In this document: piece after piece, positions 31,264 to 40,263 of the stretch
Numbering within the stretch: the first letter of the stretch is position 1
How the letters are laid out: each line of letters opens with the position of its first letter
DNA from: an uncultured bacterium
Lineage (GTDB): Bacteria > Pseudomonadota > Alphaproteobacteria > Rhodospirillales > Rhodospirillaceae
Direction: 5' to 3'
Length of the DNA stretch: 64,000 nt
Assembly: GCA_903888485.1 (NCBI GenBank)
Contig: CAISTS010000010.1
Coordinates: forward strand, 1-64,000
Notes under the pieces: model-generated
What the model was told of the DNA's origin: nothing
The model's input: the letters and a program-made list of their open reading frames with translations, nothing else
Database searches by the model: none
Position numbers and translations under genes: made by a program

Positions 31264-33299
31264 TCGGCGCGGCGCGTTACGGCCGCCGTATCCTGCCATG
31301 CCTGCACCTCGCTGATGGCCTGAGCGAGGCAATCAAGCACGCGTGTGCAGGCTTGCGGCGCGCCCGCGACTTCATTCTCGCGCAGCATATTCTCGAGTCG
31401 CGCTGCCGCCGCTGAAAGCTCATGCGCGCCCGCGATGCCGGCGCTGCCCTTGACGCGGTGAACGGCCGACGTCATTTCCATCCATTGCCGCTGCGCCAGC
31501 GACCGGCGGAGTTCCTCGCGCGCGTCAAGCATGACCGATGTCCACTGATCCAAGACTGGTGTGAGTCGGCTGGTATCATTGCCGAACACCGCACGCAGGT
31601 TCTTGAGGTCGATGGCCGCGCTGCCCGGCCGTGGGGAGATTTTCTCGACCATCGCCGGTACCGGCTGCAGGTCGGGCGTCAGCCAGCGCGCAAGCATCCC
31701 CTGCAGCCCGCTAATCTCGATGGGCTTGGCGAGGTAGTCGTCCATGCCTGCCGCCCGGCAGCGTTCGGCTTCACCCGGCATAGCGTTGGCCGTGATGGCG
31801 ATGATCGGCAGACGCGTCTGGCCCGGCCGCTCGCTCTCGCGGATCAGGCGCGTGAGCTCGAAGCCATCGAGGCCCGGCATGTGGCAATCGCAGAGCAGCA
31901 GCAGGTAGGAGCCCTCGCGCAGAGCTTGGAGCGCGGCGTGGCCGTTGGCGGCCATATCGCAATCGAAGCCGAGGATGGCGAGCTGCTGACGCAGCACTTG
32001 CTGGTTCACCACGTTGTCTTCCGCAACCAGGATCACACGGCCATCGGCGCGCGCTGCAGCCGTGGCGTCTTCGTCGCCCGTACCGCTCGCGGGCAGCGTG
32101 CGCGTCAGCAGGAGCCCTTCGTGTTCGGAAACAAGGGGCCGCGCCTCGGCGACGGCGTGGTATAGTGCTTCGCGCCGCAGCGGATGCGCGCGCACGGCGC
32201 GTACGCCGCGGCGCGCCATCACCTGCGCGCCACCAACCGCACGCGGATGCAACCACAGCACCGCGGGCTTGGTCTTGCTGCTGGCGTGACTCAGCGTCAG
32301 CGTCGCCGCCTGCACATCCTCGGGTTCGGCATCGGGCCCGATGATAACGACCACTCGCTTTTCTCCGGACGCGCGCCCGCCGAGCTGCAACTCGGCCAAA
32401 CCCGCAGCGCCGAGATGACTGAGTGGACCGACTCGGCGCATCTCGGCGCCTGCGGCTTCCAGATAGCGCACGGCGATGGCGAGCGCCGGTTCGCCGGCAT
32501 CGACCGCGAGGACCGAAAAGGCATCCAGTCGCGGCGGCGCGGCGCGCGCCGCCGCGACGGCTGCAATCGGGAATACAAGTTCGATCGTGAATCGTGTGCC
32601 GCGCCCGGCGGTACTTTCGACGGTGATGGCGCCGCCCATGGCCTCGACGAGGTTGCGGCAAATCGCAAGACCAAGGCCCACGCCGCCGTGCCCACGCCCG
32701 GCGGATATGGTGAGCTGGGAAAAAGGTTTGAACAGGAAGGCATGCAACTCGTCCGGAATGCCTATGCCGGAGTCCGAGATGCCGAAGCGCACGCCCAATT
32801 TGCCCTCGGACACGCCGGTGCTTTGTACCTGTAGCGCCACATGCCCCGCGTCGGTGAACTTGATCGCGTTGACGCCGATGTTGAGCAGCACCTGGCGCAG
32901 GCGCACCGCGTCGCACATCACCGGCGGCAGATCGAAGCCGGCTTCACAGGTGATCGCCAAACCCTTGGGCTCGGCCTGGTTGGCGAGGGTCTCGGTGCAG
33001 CCCTCGATCAGATCGACAAGGTCGGTCGCGACTGGCACGAGGGTCAGTTTGGCCGATTCCATCTTCGCGAAATCGAGTACGTCATCGACGATGCGCATCA
33101 GCGCAACGGACGACTCGCCAGCGGTGGCGATCACGCGCCGCTGCTCATCGGTCAGTGGTGTGCGCGCAAGAATTTCCAACATCCCCACTACGCCCATCAG
33201 CGGCGTGCGGATCTCATGACTCATGGCCGCCCATACCCCGGCATCGAGGCCCGGCAGTGGCTCCTTGCTCGTCGGCTTGTGATCGGCGGCGTCCGGCAT
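31221..33299 (-). CDS. Soluble hybrid histidine kinase (HisKA-HATPase-REC-REC-HPt)
   Basis: The 692-aa protein has no membrane segment or obvious sensor. Domains in order: HisKA with MSHEIRTPLMG near residue 27; HATPase with GRGHGGVGLGLAICRN near 205; a degenerate receiver (about 275-400) lacking the phospho-Asp motif; a complete receiver (VILVAEDNVVNQQ, LLLCDCHMPGLDG, AKPIE, about 430-550); and an HPt domain with VHRVKGSAGIAG near 640. It is a phosphorelay kinase of ArcB/TorS type with the sensor lost or supplied in trans. Its stop codon lies 43 bp inside the regulator gene on the other strand. Confidence 0.88.
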   Translation of the reverse strand: MPDAADHKPTSKEPLPGLDAGVWAAMSHEIRTPLMGVVGMLEILARTPLTDEQRRVIATAGESSVALMRIVDDVLDFAKMESAKLTLVPVATDLVDLIEGCTETLANQAEPKGLAITCEAGFDLPPVMCDAVRLRQVLLNIGVNAIKFTDAGHVALQVQSTGVSEGKLGVRFGISDSGIGIPDELHAFLFKPFSQLTISAGRGHGGVGLGLAICRNLVEAMGGAITVESTAGRGTRFTIELVFPIAAVAAARAAPPRLDAFSVLAVDAGEPALAIAVRYLEAAGAEMRRVGPLSHLGAAGLAELQLGGRASGEKRVVVIIGPDAEPEDVQAATLTLSHASSKTKPAVLWLHPRAVGGAQVMARRGVRAVRAHPLRREALYHAVAEARPLVSEHEGLLLTRTLPASGTGDEDATAAARADGRVILVAEDNVVNQQVLRQQLAILGFDCDMAANGHAALQALREGSYLLLLCDCHMPGLDGFELTRLIRESERPGQTRLPIIAITANAMPGEAERCRAAGMDDYLAKPIEISGLQGMLARWLTPDLQPVPAMVEKISPRPGSAAIDLKNLRAVFGNDTSRLTPVLDQWTSVMLDAREELRRSLAQRQWMEMTSAVHRVKGSAGIAGAHELSAAAARLENMLRENEVAGAPQACTRVLDCLAQAISEVQAWQDTAAVTRRADQAAFSAAASGVTK

Positions 33300-33340
33300 G
33301 CCTGGAAGGATAAGCCGGGCGCGCGCCGCCCGCCAGCGGG

Positions 33341-33565
33341 CTAAAGGCGTGCCAGGACTAGGGAAAGGGCGTTTGAGGACATCGGCGCGGGCGCGATTTC
33401 GTCAAGCAGCGTGCCGCCGACAATCTCCAAAGCAGCCACCGCCGACCGGCAGCGCGCGCACCCCGGCAGGTGAGCGGCGACCGCGACCGCAGGCGCCTCT
33501 GCCAACATGCCGGCGGCGTAGGAAAGCAAAGTTTCTTCGGTGATGTGATAGGCCGCGTGCGTCAT
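33341..33565 (-). CDS. ChrR-type zinc anti-sigma domain protein, lacking the cupin half
   Basis: The 74-aa protein matches only the N-terminal anti-sigma domain of ChrR: a His near residue 7, LLSYAAGMLAEAPAVAVAAH and the zinc motif HLPGCARC near 33-40, then VGGTLLDE. Full ChrR proteins are about 210 aa, with a C-terminal cupin needed for the singlet-oxygen response; here a stop follows NALSLVLARL. It lies 16 bp after the ECF sigma gene on the same strand and so is the likely regulator of that sigma factor. Confidence 0.75.
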   Translation of the reverse strand: MTHAAYHITEETLLSYAAGMLAEAPAVAVAAHLPGCARCRSAVAALEIVGGTLLDEIAPAPMSSNALSLVLARL

Positions 33566-33581
33566 GGCGCACGCGCGAAAT

Positions 33582-34187
33582 CTACTCGGTTTCGCCGAGC
33601 TGGGGCGCGAGCCGGCGCATGGCCAGGCGCAGCCGCGATTTCACCGTGCCCAAAGGAAGCGACAACGCTGCGGCGATCTCGCCGTGGGGCTTGTCTTCGA
33701 AGAACGACAGCCGCACGACGGTCGCTTGCTCCGCGGGCAGTTGCGCCAAAGCTTCGCGCACACGCCGCTCGCGCTGCTCGCCCAGCAGGAATTCGTCGGG
33801 CCGAAGCGGCGGTGTGGGCGCAAGCGCCGGATCCCCGGCATCGAACATCGGGCGCCTTTGTTTGCGCAGCGCATCGATCCGCAGATTGCGGACGATCGTG
33901 TAGATCCACGTACTCGCCGAAGCTTTCTCTGGATCGAATGTCTCGCAGCGCCGCCATACGATCAGCATCGCCTCCTGCGCCAGCTCCTCCGCCCCAGCGG
34001 CGTCGACGCCTTGGCGCATCAGATAGGCTTTCACGCGCGGCGCGTAGTAGACGAACAGCCGCACGAACATCTGTTTGTCGTGCTGGATCGCAATCGCCAC
34101 GAGCAGCGCCGACATTTCGTTGGGTGAAGCATTTGTGATGGGGATTGCTGGAAACGTCATCGGCGCGCGTCCGATGCTGTTTGCCAA
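33582..34187 (-). CDS. ECF sigma factor, RpoE/ECF11-like
   Basis: The 201-aa protein has sigma region 2 (FVRLFVYYAPRVKAYLMRQG, AEELAQEAMLIVWRRCETFD, STWIYTIVRNLRID) and region 4 (LPAEQATVVRLSFFEDKPHGE, LSLPLGTVKSRLRLAMRRL). The pairing with a ChrR-type zinc protein and the neighbouring cfa gene fit the group that controls singlet-oxygen and membrane-stress responses in Rhodobacter (established for that genus, inferred here). The start may be at 34187 or at a Met 10 codons later. Confidence 0.88.
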   Translation of the reverse strand: MANSIGRAPMTFPAIPITNASPNEMSALLVAIAIQHDKQMFVRLFVYYAPRVKAYLMRQGVDAAGAEELAQEAMLIVWRRCETFDPEKASASTWIYTIVRNLRIDALRKQRRPMFDAGDPALAPTPPLRPDEFLLGEQRERRVREALAQLPAEQATVVRLSFFEDKPHGEIAAALSLPLGTVKSRLRLAMRRLAPQLGETE

Positions 34188-34401
34188 GCGATGCCCACGA
34201 CGGTTGCAGCGCGCGCAGTGCCCTTCTGGGTCTTATGCGCCTGTCCGCAAGCACGGGACGTCTCCCGTCTCAATTCCACCCGTCTCTTCATACGCATCGC
34301 GCGGCTCTCTGGATTACCGTTCTGGTTCCTGGAGCCGAGTCTGTCATTAACCTGTGTTTACAAAGTTAATGTCCCTTAACGGCGTAAGACTAATTAACAA
34401 A

Positions 34402-34431
34402 TGATTCTTGAGGGCCAAATCAGTGTAAAAT
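34402..34431 (+). promoter_or_regulatory. Candidate ECF-sigma promoter of cfa
   Basis: TGATTC (34402-34407), an 18-bp spacer and TAAAAT (34426-34431) lie 23 bp before the cfa start. This resembles the TGATC/18 bp/TAAGA-like spacing recalled for Rhodobacter RpoE targets. The match is inexact and rests on memory of that consensus. Confidence 0.35.
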
Positions 34432-34454
34432 CATAAGGTTATTGGGAAACGCAA

Positions 34455-35651
34455 ATGGTCACCAACGCCGGCGTCGGCAGTCGTGTCATCCAGAAGTTCT
34501 TGGACGTCGTCGGTCGTCTTACCGCGGGCGCCATCGATCTCATCCTGCCGGACGGGGCGCGCTACACTCTGACCAGCAATGGTGCGCCTGGACCACGCGT
34601 GACCATGCGCATCAACCGCTGGCGCGCCGTGCGCAAATTCCTGACGCAAGGCGAGCTTGGCTTCGTTGAGTCCTACATGGACGGCGACTGGGAATGCTCG
34701 GACCTCGCCGGCATCATCCAGCTCGGCATCCTCAATTCGGCAAGCTGGAATTCGCGCAAGGTGCGCAGCGCCGCGCATCGGCTTTGGAATCGCCTGGCGC
34801 ATATGATGCGCGGCAATACCAAACGCGGCGCGAAGCGCAACATCGCTGCGCATTACGACCTCGGCAATGCGTTCTACGAACAGTGGCTCGATCCGACGAT
34901 GACCTACTCGTCGGCTTACTTCGACAAACCGGATCAGACCCTGACGGCCGGCCAGATCCAGAAGTACCGGCGCATCGCCCAGCTGCTGGACCTCAAACCC
35001 GAGCACCACATCCTTGAAGTCGGATTCGGCTGGGGCGGCTTCGCCGAGTTCGCGGTGAAGGAATACGGCTGCCGGCTCACGGGCCTTACGCTCTCCAAGG
35101 AGCAACTGAGGTTCGCCAGTGAGCGGCTGCAGAAGCAGGGCCTCGCGGACAGAGTCGATTTCCGTCTGCAGGACTACCGCGACGTCGGCGGCACCTTCGA
35201 CCGGATCGCCTCCATTGAAATGTTCGAAGCCGTCGGCGAGGCGCACTGGGCGCGCTACTTCGACATGGTGCGCGAGCGTCTCGCGCGCGGCGGCGCGGCC
35301 GCCTTGCAGATCATCACCATCGCCGAGGAACGCTTCGACTACTATCGGCGCAACCCCGACTTCATCCAGCGCTACATTTTCCCGGGTGGCATGCTGCCGT
35401 CGATCGAACGGCTAAAGAGCCACGTGGAGCACGCACAGCTGCGCTGCGACGATGCGCTGATGTTCGGCGACAGCTACGCCGCGACACTGCGCCTCTGGCG
35501 CGACCGCTTCCTCGGCGCCTGGCAAACCATCGAGCCTCTGGGCTTCGACGAGCGCTTCCGGCGCATGTGGGAGATGTACCTGGCCTACTGCGAAGGCGGC
35601 TTCCGCACGCGCGCTATCGACGTCGGCCAGTTCAAATTGGTCAGGCCATAA
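34455..35651 (+). CDS. cfa: Cyclopropane-fatty-acyl-phospholipid synthase
   Basis: The 398-aa protein has the family layout: an N-terminal lipid-binding part (GELGFVESYMDGDWE), then HYDLGNAFYEQWLDPTMTYS, the SAM site ILEVGFGWGGFAEFA near residue 193, GLTLSKEQL, IEMFEAVGEAHW, and FIQRYIFPGGMLPS. It adds a methylene from SAM to double bonds of membrane phospholipids. It is divergent from the ECF sigma gene. In Rhodobacter a cfa gene is a known target of the ChrR-controlled sigma factor. A terminator follows. Confidence 0.9.
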   Translation: MVTNAGVGSRVIQKFLDVVGRLTAGAIDLILPDGARYTLTSNGAPGPRVTMRINRWRAVRKFLTQGELGFVESYMDGDWECSDLAGIIQLGILNSASWNSRKVRSAAHRLWNRLAHMMRGNTKRGAKRNIAAHYDLGNAFYEQWLDPTMTYSSAYFDKPDQTLTAGQIQKYRRIAQLLDLKPEHHILEVGFGWGGFAEFAVKEYGCRLTGLTLSKEQLRFASERLQKQGLADRVDFRLQDYRDVGGTFDRIASIEMFEAVGEAHWARYFDMVRERLARGGAAALQIITIAEERFDYYRRNPDFIQRYIFPGGMLPSIERLKSHVEHAQLRCDDALMFGDSYAATLRLWRDRFLGAWQTIEPLGFDERFRRMWEMYLAYCEGGFRTRAIDVGQFKLVRP

Positions 35652-35654
35652 AAG

Positions 35655-35690
35655 AAAAGCCCGCCACCGTTTCCGGTGACGGGCTTCCTT
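35655..35690 (+). terminator. Terminator after cfa, possibly bidirectional
   Basis: AGCCCG-C-CACCG (35658-35669) pairs with CGGTG-A-CGGGCT (35674-35685), with one mismatch, flanked by AAAAGAAA on the left and TTCCTT on the right. The convergent gene ends at 35702. Confidence 0.75.
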
Positions 35691-35701
35691 CATCTCAGCT
35701 C

Positions 35702-37960
35702 TTAGAACGCGAGCGGGTCCGGGCGCACCTGGAACTTTACCAGGGTCGGGCCGAGGCCCTCATCGCCGCCTTCCTGGTGCCAGACCGGGATGTGGCTGAA
35801 GGAACTCCACAGCCCCCTACCCTTCCAGCCCGCCTTCGGGTCGTCGATGCGGCCTTCGACATTCCTCGTGTAGAACGCCGCCGGATAGGGCACACGCATG
35901 ATCGAGAACTTCTCGGTCTGTTGGTTGAAGGCCAATAGCGAGTCCGAGTTCGAGCCCGGCAGGATGATCGTGTCCTTGCCAAGACCCGAGGTGTCGTAGA
36001 GGTCGGCCCAAACGACGTAGTGGAAGTCCGCGGTGCCGATGGAGCCGTCGGCCAGCTTCGGACCGGGTGCGTCGAAGAACTTCCAGCCTTCGGGGCATTG
36101 CTGACCCGTGGCCGTCGGACCCTTGGTGACCTTGCACTTGCTGCGGTCGAACTTGCCCATCTGGCCGGTCGAGAACGACACCCAGGCGACGCCTTTGCTG
36201 TCGACGGTGATGCCGCGCGCGCCCAGCGCCGGATACTTGCCGTTGGCCTGCATCGGCGGCTCATAGAGCTCGTTCATGCAGGTTTCCGGCGGATTGGCGC
36301 CGCGATCGAAGCGCACGATGCCGCTCGGCGTGGTGGGCGTGTACTTAGCGAGCCAGACCGCCGTGCTCGATGGATCGGTCTCGATACCGTACATGAAGCC
36401 CTGAATGCGCGTGTCCTTGCCGGGATCCATCTTGGCCGTACCGGCCTTGGCCGCGCCGCCGTCCTCACCGCCGCTCACCTGACCGCCCTGCTCGTTCCAC
36501 GTCGTGCGGTCCTGGGTGATTTTGCCGTCGCCGCTGGTGTCGAGCACCATCGGGCACCAACCGGTCGATTTTTGGGTGTCACGTTTGGTGGCGTCGTAAG
36601 TCTTGGTATCGACCCAGCCGATCACCTTGCTGTCGCCGCTGAAGTAAAGCGTGTCGTCAGAATTGTGGGCGAAGTTGAGGTGGTGGGTCTGGAAACAGAT
36701 CAGATGCTGATAGACCTTCTTGTCCGCCGGATCGTACATGATGATCGTGCCGGTGCGGTCGCTGGGACCCGTACCCCAGGTCTTCTGCTCGCGGCCGCCC
36801 GTTCCCATGGGGATCGGGAACAGCTTGGCGTACTTATTCGACGGATCGGCGCAATAGGCCGGCTGCGTCGCCAGCGTGCCGTCTTCGAGTTTCGTCAGCG
36901 GATCGAGCTTGCCGCCGCCGTTCCACACGCGGCCCTTCTGATCGATCATGGGCGTATGCGGGAAAGCGTCGGTGTCGTGCGCTTCCTGGTAACCCGGGAT
37001 GCGCACTTCGTTCTGCTCGTTGGTCTTGGGGTCAAGCCAACCCAGCGTGCCGGTGAACACGCCCGCGCCGTAAATCTTGGTCTCGGGCAGGAGCACCGGG
37101 TTGCGACGGTCGGTCATGGTGATGTCGTGCATGAAGCGGCCCATCTCGCCCGGGATGCCGCCCCAATCCCATTCCGTCAGCACGATATTGCGCTCGACGC
37201 CGGAGGGACGCGGCGGCGTTTGGGCCGGCAGATCGCCGTCCTGCACGCGCTTGGTCCAGTCCGCGAGGATCGTCAGGGTGCGCGAGATGCCCATCTGCGT
37301 GACTTGGTTGAGCATGCGGCGCGAGCCGTAGTTGTGATAGCCCGCGAGCACCGGGTCACCCTCGGGCCGCGTCTTCTGGATGCGCTGCAGCCAGCCTTCG
37401 ACGGTCGGGATCGGCGTGTCGCGCGTGATCTTCGAGCCGAGCGAATGGCAGGTGATGCAAATGCGGAACTCGCCGATGTACTGCTGCTGCGTCTTGATGT
37501 AGGGCGCGATGCCGTTGCCCTTGGGACCCGTGCCCGGGAACTCGTTCTCGGCCGGCATTCTCATTAATGAGAGCCAGTAGTTGGGCGGATAGTACTCGGC
37601 CGCCGCCTTCTTGGTCGGCGCGATGGTGGCGGTGAGATTGAGCTTCTTGCCGATGCCCGATTCAACCGGAGTTGAGTCGACGAGGCCGTAGCCGCGCACG
37701 AAAATCTTGTAGTTGGCTTTGGGCAGTTCGGGCAGCACATAGCGCCCTTGGTCATCGGTGACCACGACCTTCATGAAACGGGTCGATAGGTCGAGCGTTT
37801 CGGCGACCACCCATACGCCCGCTTCCGGGCCGGCGGTGCTGGTGACGACGCCCGAGATGCCGTTCGGCACCGTTGGGACACTTGCATCGCCCGCGAAGGC
37901 GGAGCCGGCGCCGACCAAAAATGTGGATGCGAATAGCGCGCGCGTGAGGTGCTTCTTCAT
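35702..37960 (-). CDS. Secreted protein: carboxypeptidase-regulatory-like domain, haem-c motif, beta-propeller
   Basis: The protein of about 752 aa has a signal peptide (MKKHLTRALFASTFLVGAGS) and a beta-sandwich regulatory domain (GISGVVTSTAGPEAGVWVVAE, DDQGRYVLPELP, residues about 35-110). One c-type haem motif CITCH lies near 170. Beta-propeller-like repeats (IQGFMYGIETDPSSTAVWLA, ARGITVDSKGVAWVSF) follow to the end, recalling Vgb/SMP-30 propellers. It should be periplasmic and may oxidise a substrate or carry one electron. ATG at 37960 is chosen because the signal peptide starts there. The exact function is unknown. Confidence 0.7.
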   Translation of the reverse strand: MKKHLTRALFASTFLVGAGSAFAGDASVPTVPNGISGVVTSTAGPEAGVWVVAETLDLSTRFMKVVVTDDQGRYVLPELPKANYKIFVRGYGLVDSTPVESGIGKKLNLTATIAPTKKAAAEYYPPNYWLSLMRMPAENEFPGTGPKGNGIAPYIKTQQQYIGEFRICITCHSLGSKITRDTPIPTVEGWLQRIQKTRPEGDPVLAGYHNYGSRRMLNQVTQMGISRTLTILADWTKRVQDGDLPAQTPPRPSGVERNIVLTEWDWGGIPGEMGRFMHDITMTDRRNPVLLPETKIYGAGVFTGTLGWLDPKTNEQNEVRIPGYQEAHDTDAFPHTPMIDQKGRVWNGGGKLDPLTKLEDGTLATQPAYCADPSNKYAKLFPIPMGTGGREQKTWGTGPSDRTGTIIMYDPADKKVYQHLICFQTHHLNFAHNSDDTLYFSGDSKVIGWVDTKTYDATKRDTQKSTGWCPMVLDTSGDGKITQDRTTWNEQGGQVSGGEDGGAAKAGTAKMDPGKDTRIQGFMYGIETDPSSTAVWLAKYTPTTPSGIVRFDRGANPPETCMNELYEPPMQANGKYPALGARGITVDSKGVAWVSFSTGQMGKFDRSKCKVTKGPTATGQQCPEGWKFFDAPGPKLADGSIGTADFHYVVWADLYDTSGLGKDTIILPGSNSDSLLAFNQQTEKFSIMRVPYPAAFYTRNVEGRIDDPKAGWKGRGLWSSFSHIPVWHQEGGDEGLGPTLVKFQVRPDPLAF

Positions 37961-38077
37961 ACTCGTTCTCCCTTCCCGAAACCGAGATGCGACTGCTGAT
38001 CGCCGGGGATTCTCAAGCACGGACAATTGGCGGTCAATACACGAAGTCCGCAATGCGGCCCTTGGAGCGACAGGGCT

Positions 38078-38872
38078 CTAATTTATCTGGCCTTTGAGAC
38101 GCTTTTTGACGCCGATGATGCGCCGCGTCATGGCGAAGAACAGGGCGTAAGGCGCCATGCGCAAGCCCTTGAAGATGGCCACCATCGGAAACGGAAAGGC
38201 GATTTCGAATTTTCCCTTGGTCATGCCGCGATAAATGATGCGCGCGGCTTCTTCGGCTTCGAGCAGGAATGGCATGTTGAACTTATTCTTCGAGGTCAGC
38301 GGTGTGCGCACGAAACCGGGATTGATGATGCTGATGCCGACACCTTCGACTTCGAGCTCCGGTTTCAATGCTTCGCACATATTGATCAGCGCCGCTTTGC
38401 TCGCGCCGTAGGCCGCCGACAACGGCAGGCCGTTGTAACCCGCGACCGATCCCATGACGCCGATGTGGCCCGCGCGGCGCGACATGAAGGTCGGCAGCAC
38501 CGCCGCGATACAATTCACGACGCCCAGGAAGTTGATCTCCATCAACGTGCGGAAAGGCGCGACGTTGAACGTCGTCGCATCGCTGGGGACGGACGTTCCC
38601 GCATTGAAGATCACGTGGTCGAGCGGCCCCATGTCGAACTCGATCGCCTTGAAAGTCTGCTTCATGGCGTCGTGGTGGGTGACGTTGGCGGGGAACGCGA
38701 AGACCTTGCCGGCAAGGCCCTCGGCGGCGGCCTCTTGCGCCAACGTTTCGAGGTCGGATGCGGTGCGTGCGCTCGCCGCCACGCTCCAACCGCGGGTGGC
38801 GTATTCAAGCGCGAGGGCCCGGCCAATGCCTTTGCCCGCACCTGTGATCCAAACGTTGCCCGGCTTCGTCAT
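38078..38872 (-). CDS. SDR family oxidoreductase
   Basis: The protein of about 264 aa is a classical short-chain dehydrogenase: cofactor motif TGAGKGIGRALALEY near residue 10, NAGTSVPSD near 91, the catalytic Ser in GVMGSVAGYNG near 143 and YGASK near 157, INPGFVRTPLT near 186. The C-terminal tail (FPFPMVAIFKGLRMAPYALF) is hydrophobic and may touch a membrane. ATG at 38872 best fits the cofactor motif; a Met 12 codons upstream is also possible. It diverges from the DUF2237 gene. The substrate is unknown. Confidence 0.85.
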   Translation of the reverse strand: MTKPGNVWITGAGKGIGRALALEYATRGWSVAASARTASDLETLAQEAAAEGLAGKVFAFPANVTHHDAMKQTFKAIEFDMGPLDHVIFNAGTSVPSDATTFNVAPFRTLMEINFLGVVNCIAAVLPTFMSRRAGHIGVMGSVAGYNGLPLSAAYGASKAALINMCEALKPELEVEGVGISIINPGFVRTPLTSKNKFNMPFLLEAEEAARIIYRGMTKGKFEIAFPFPMVAIFKGLRMAPYALFFAMTRRIIGVKKRLKGQIN

Positions 38873-38948
38873 GGAGTTCCGGTAATTGGAAGTCGCTTCG
38901 GCTATCATTACATAATATGAGACGGCGGCGACACCTTCGGAGAGTGCC

Positions 38949-39341
38949 ATGCGCGATATGAGTGAACCCCAACGGCCTGCGCGGAACGTGCTCGGCGGCA
39001 CGCTGCAGATTTGTTCGACGCGCCCCATGACCGGCTTCTTCCGCGACGGCTGCTGCAACACCGGCCCACAGGACCGGGGATCGCACACGGTCTGCGTGGT
39101 CACTACGGAAGAGTTCCTGGCTTACAGCAAGCGCGCCGGCAACGACCTCTCGACGCCGATGCCCGAATACGGCTTTCCGGGCCTCACACCCGGCGATAGC
39201 TGGTGCCTGTGCGCACCGCGCTGGCAGCAGGCCTTCGAAGCCGGCGCAGCACCGAAGGTCGTGCTCGCCGCAACGCACGAAGGCGCGCTCGAACACACGG
39301 CGCTCGCCGATCTCAAGAAGTTCGCTGTGGATCTGATGTGA
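38949..39341 (+). CDS. DUF2237 family protein
   Basis: The 130-aa cytoplasmic protein matches DUF2237: NVLGGTLQICSTRPMTGFFRDG in part, CCNTGPQDRGSHTVCVVTTEEF and GDSWCLCAPRW, with conserved Cys pairs that could bind a metal. GGAGAG lies 5 bp before the ATG. Family function is unknown. It ends 1 bp from the convergent ctaB stop. Confidence 0.85.
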   Translation: MRDMSEPQRPARNVLGGTLQICSTRPMTGFFRDGCCNTGPQDRGSHTVCVVTTEEFLAYSKRAGNDLSTPMPEYGFPGLTPGDSWCLCAPRWQQAFEAGAAPKVVLAATHEGALEHTALADLKKFAVDLM

Positions 39342-39342
39342 G

Positions 39343-40233
39343 CTAGAAGCCGAGTCCGCTAAGGTCGACGTGTTTGTCGACCACCACGGCGAGGAACACG
39401 CCCGCCAGGTACTGCATCGAGAACAAGAAGTTGCGCTTGGCAAGCTCGCGCGAGGGATCTCGCACCAAGAGCCAGTTTAGCCACAGGAAGCGCAGACCGA
39501 AGCCGGTCGAGACCACGGCATACAGCACACCGAGGTTACCGGTCAGCACCGGCAAGAGGGCCGAGCCCACCAATGCGATGGTGTTGGCGAAAATCCATTT
39601 GGCGCAGGCGGCGTCACCTAGCACCACAGGCAGCATCGGCACGCCGGCCTTGGCGTAATCGTCTTTGATCAAGATCGCGAGCGACCAGAAGTGCGACGGC
39701 GTCCACAGGAACAGGGTGATCGCCATCAGCGCGGGCAGCAGCCACTGCGTCGCATCGACCGCCGCCGCGCCCGCGAGCACGGCGAAGCTGCCGGCGGCGC
39801 CGCCGATGATGATGTTGGTCCAGTGCAGACGCTTCAGCCACACGGTGTAGACGATGCCGTAGACGAAGGCGCCGAGGAACAGGTGTATCGCCACGACCCA
39901 GTTGAAGGCCAGCAGCGCGATCAGGCAGCCGGTGAGCAGCAGCGCGCCGGCGAACCACAGCGCGCGTGTCGCATCTAAGGTGCCGGCCGCGAGCGGGCGG
40001 CGCGCCGTGCGCGGCATCAGCCTGTCGAGGTCGCGGTCATAGAACTGGTTGAACACCGCCGAACCCGACGAGCCCAGCAGCATGGCGATGAACAGTACGA
40101 GAAGTTGGCGGCCGTCGACGTGCGTCGCCACCGCCGCATAGCCGGCCATGGCCGACAACGCGATCAGGAAGCCGATGCGCAATTTCATCAGCTCAAGGTA
40201 GCCGCGGATGGTCGTGCCTACGGACGCGCTCAT
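39343..40233 (-). CDS. ctaB: Protoheme IX farnesyltransferase (haem O synthase)
   Basis: The 296-aa protein has about nine membrane segments and the UbiA-type prenyl-diphosphate sites NQFYDRDLDRLMPRTARRPL near residue 62 and LWTPSHFWSLAI near 175. It converts haem B to haem O, the first step toward haem A for the aa3 oxidase encoded just to the right. It is the last gene of the minus-strand operon that diverges from coxB-coxA-ctaG-coxC. No haem A synthase (ctaA) lies in this window. Confidence 0.92.
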   Translation of the reverse strand: MSASVGTTIRGYLELMKLRIGFLIALSAMAGYAAVATHVDGRQLLVLFIAMLLGSSGSAVFNQFYDRDLDRLMPRTARRPLAAGTLDATRALWFAGALLLTGCLIALLAFNWVVAIHLFLGAFVYGIVYTVWLKRLHWTNIIIGGAAGSFAVLAGAAAVDATQWLLPALMAITLFLWTPSHFWSLAILIKDDYAKAGVPMLPVVLGDAACAKWIFANTIALVGSALLPVLTGNLGVLYAVVSTGFGLRFLWLNWLLVRDPSRELAKRNFLFSMQYLAGVFLAVVVDKHVDLSGLGF

Positions 40234-40263
40234 GGCCGTTTTCTAACCGCTTGATAAGTCGAG

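Noticed and set aside
36020-37567. 515-codon plus-strand frame opposite the haem-c/propeller gene
   Set aside because: It is long but His/Arg/Gly-rich with no motif. The minus-strand frame has a signal peptide and CxxCH.
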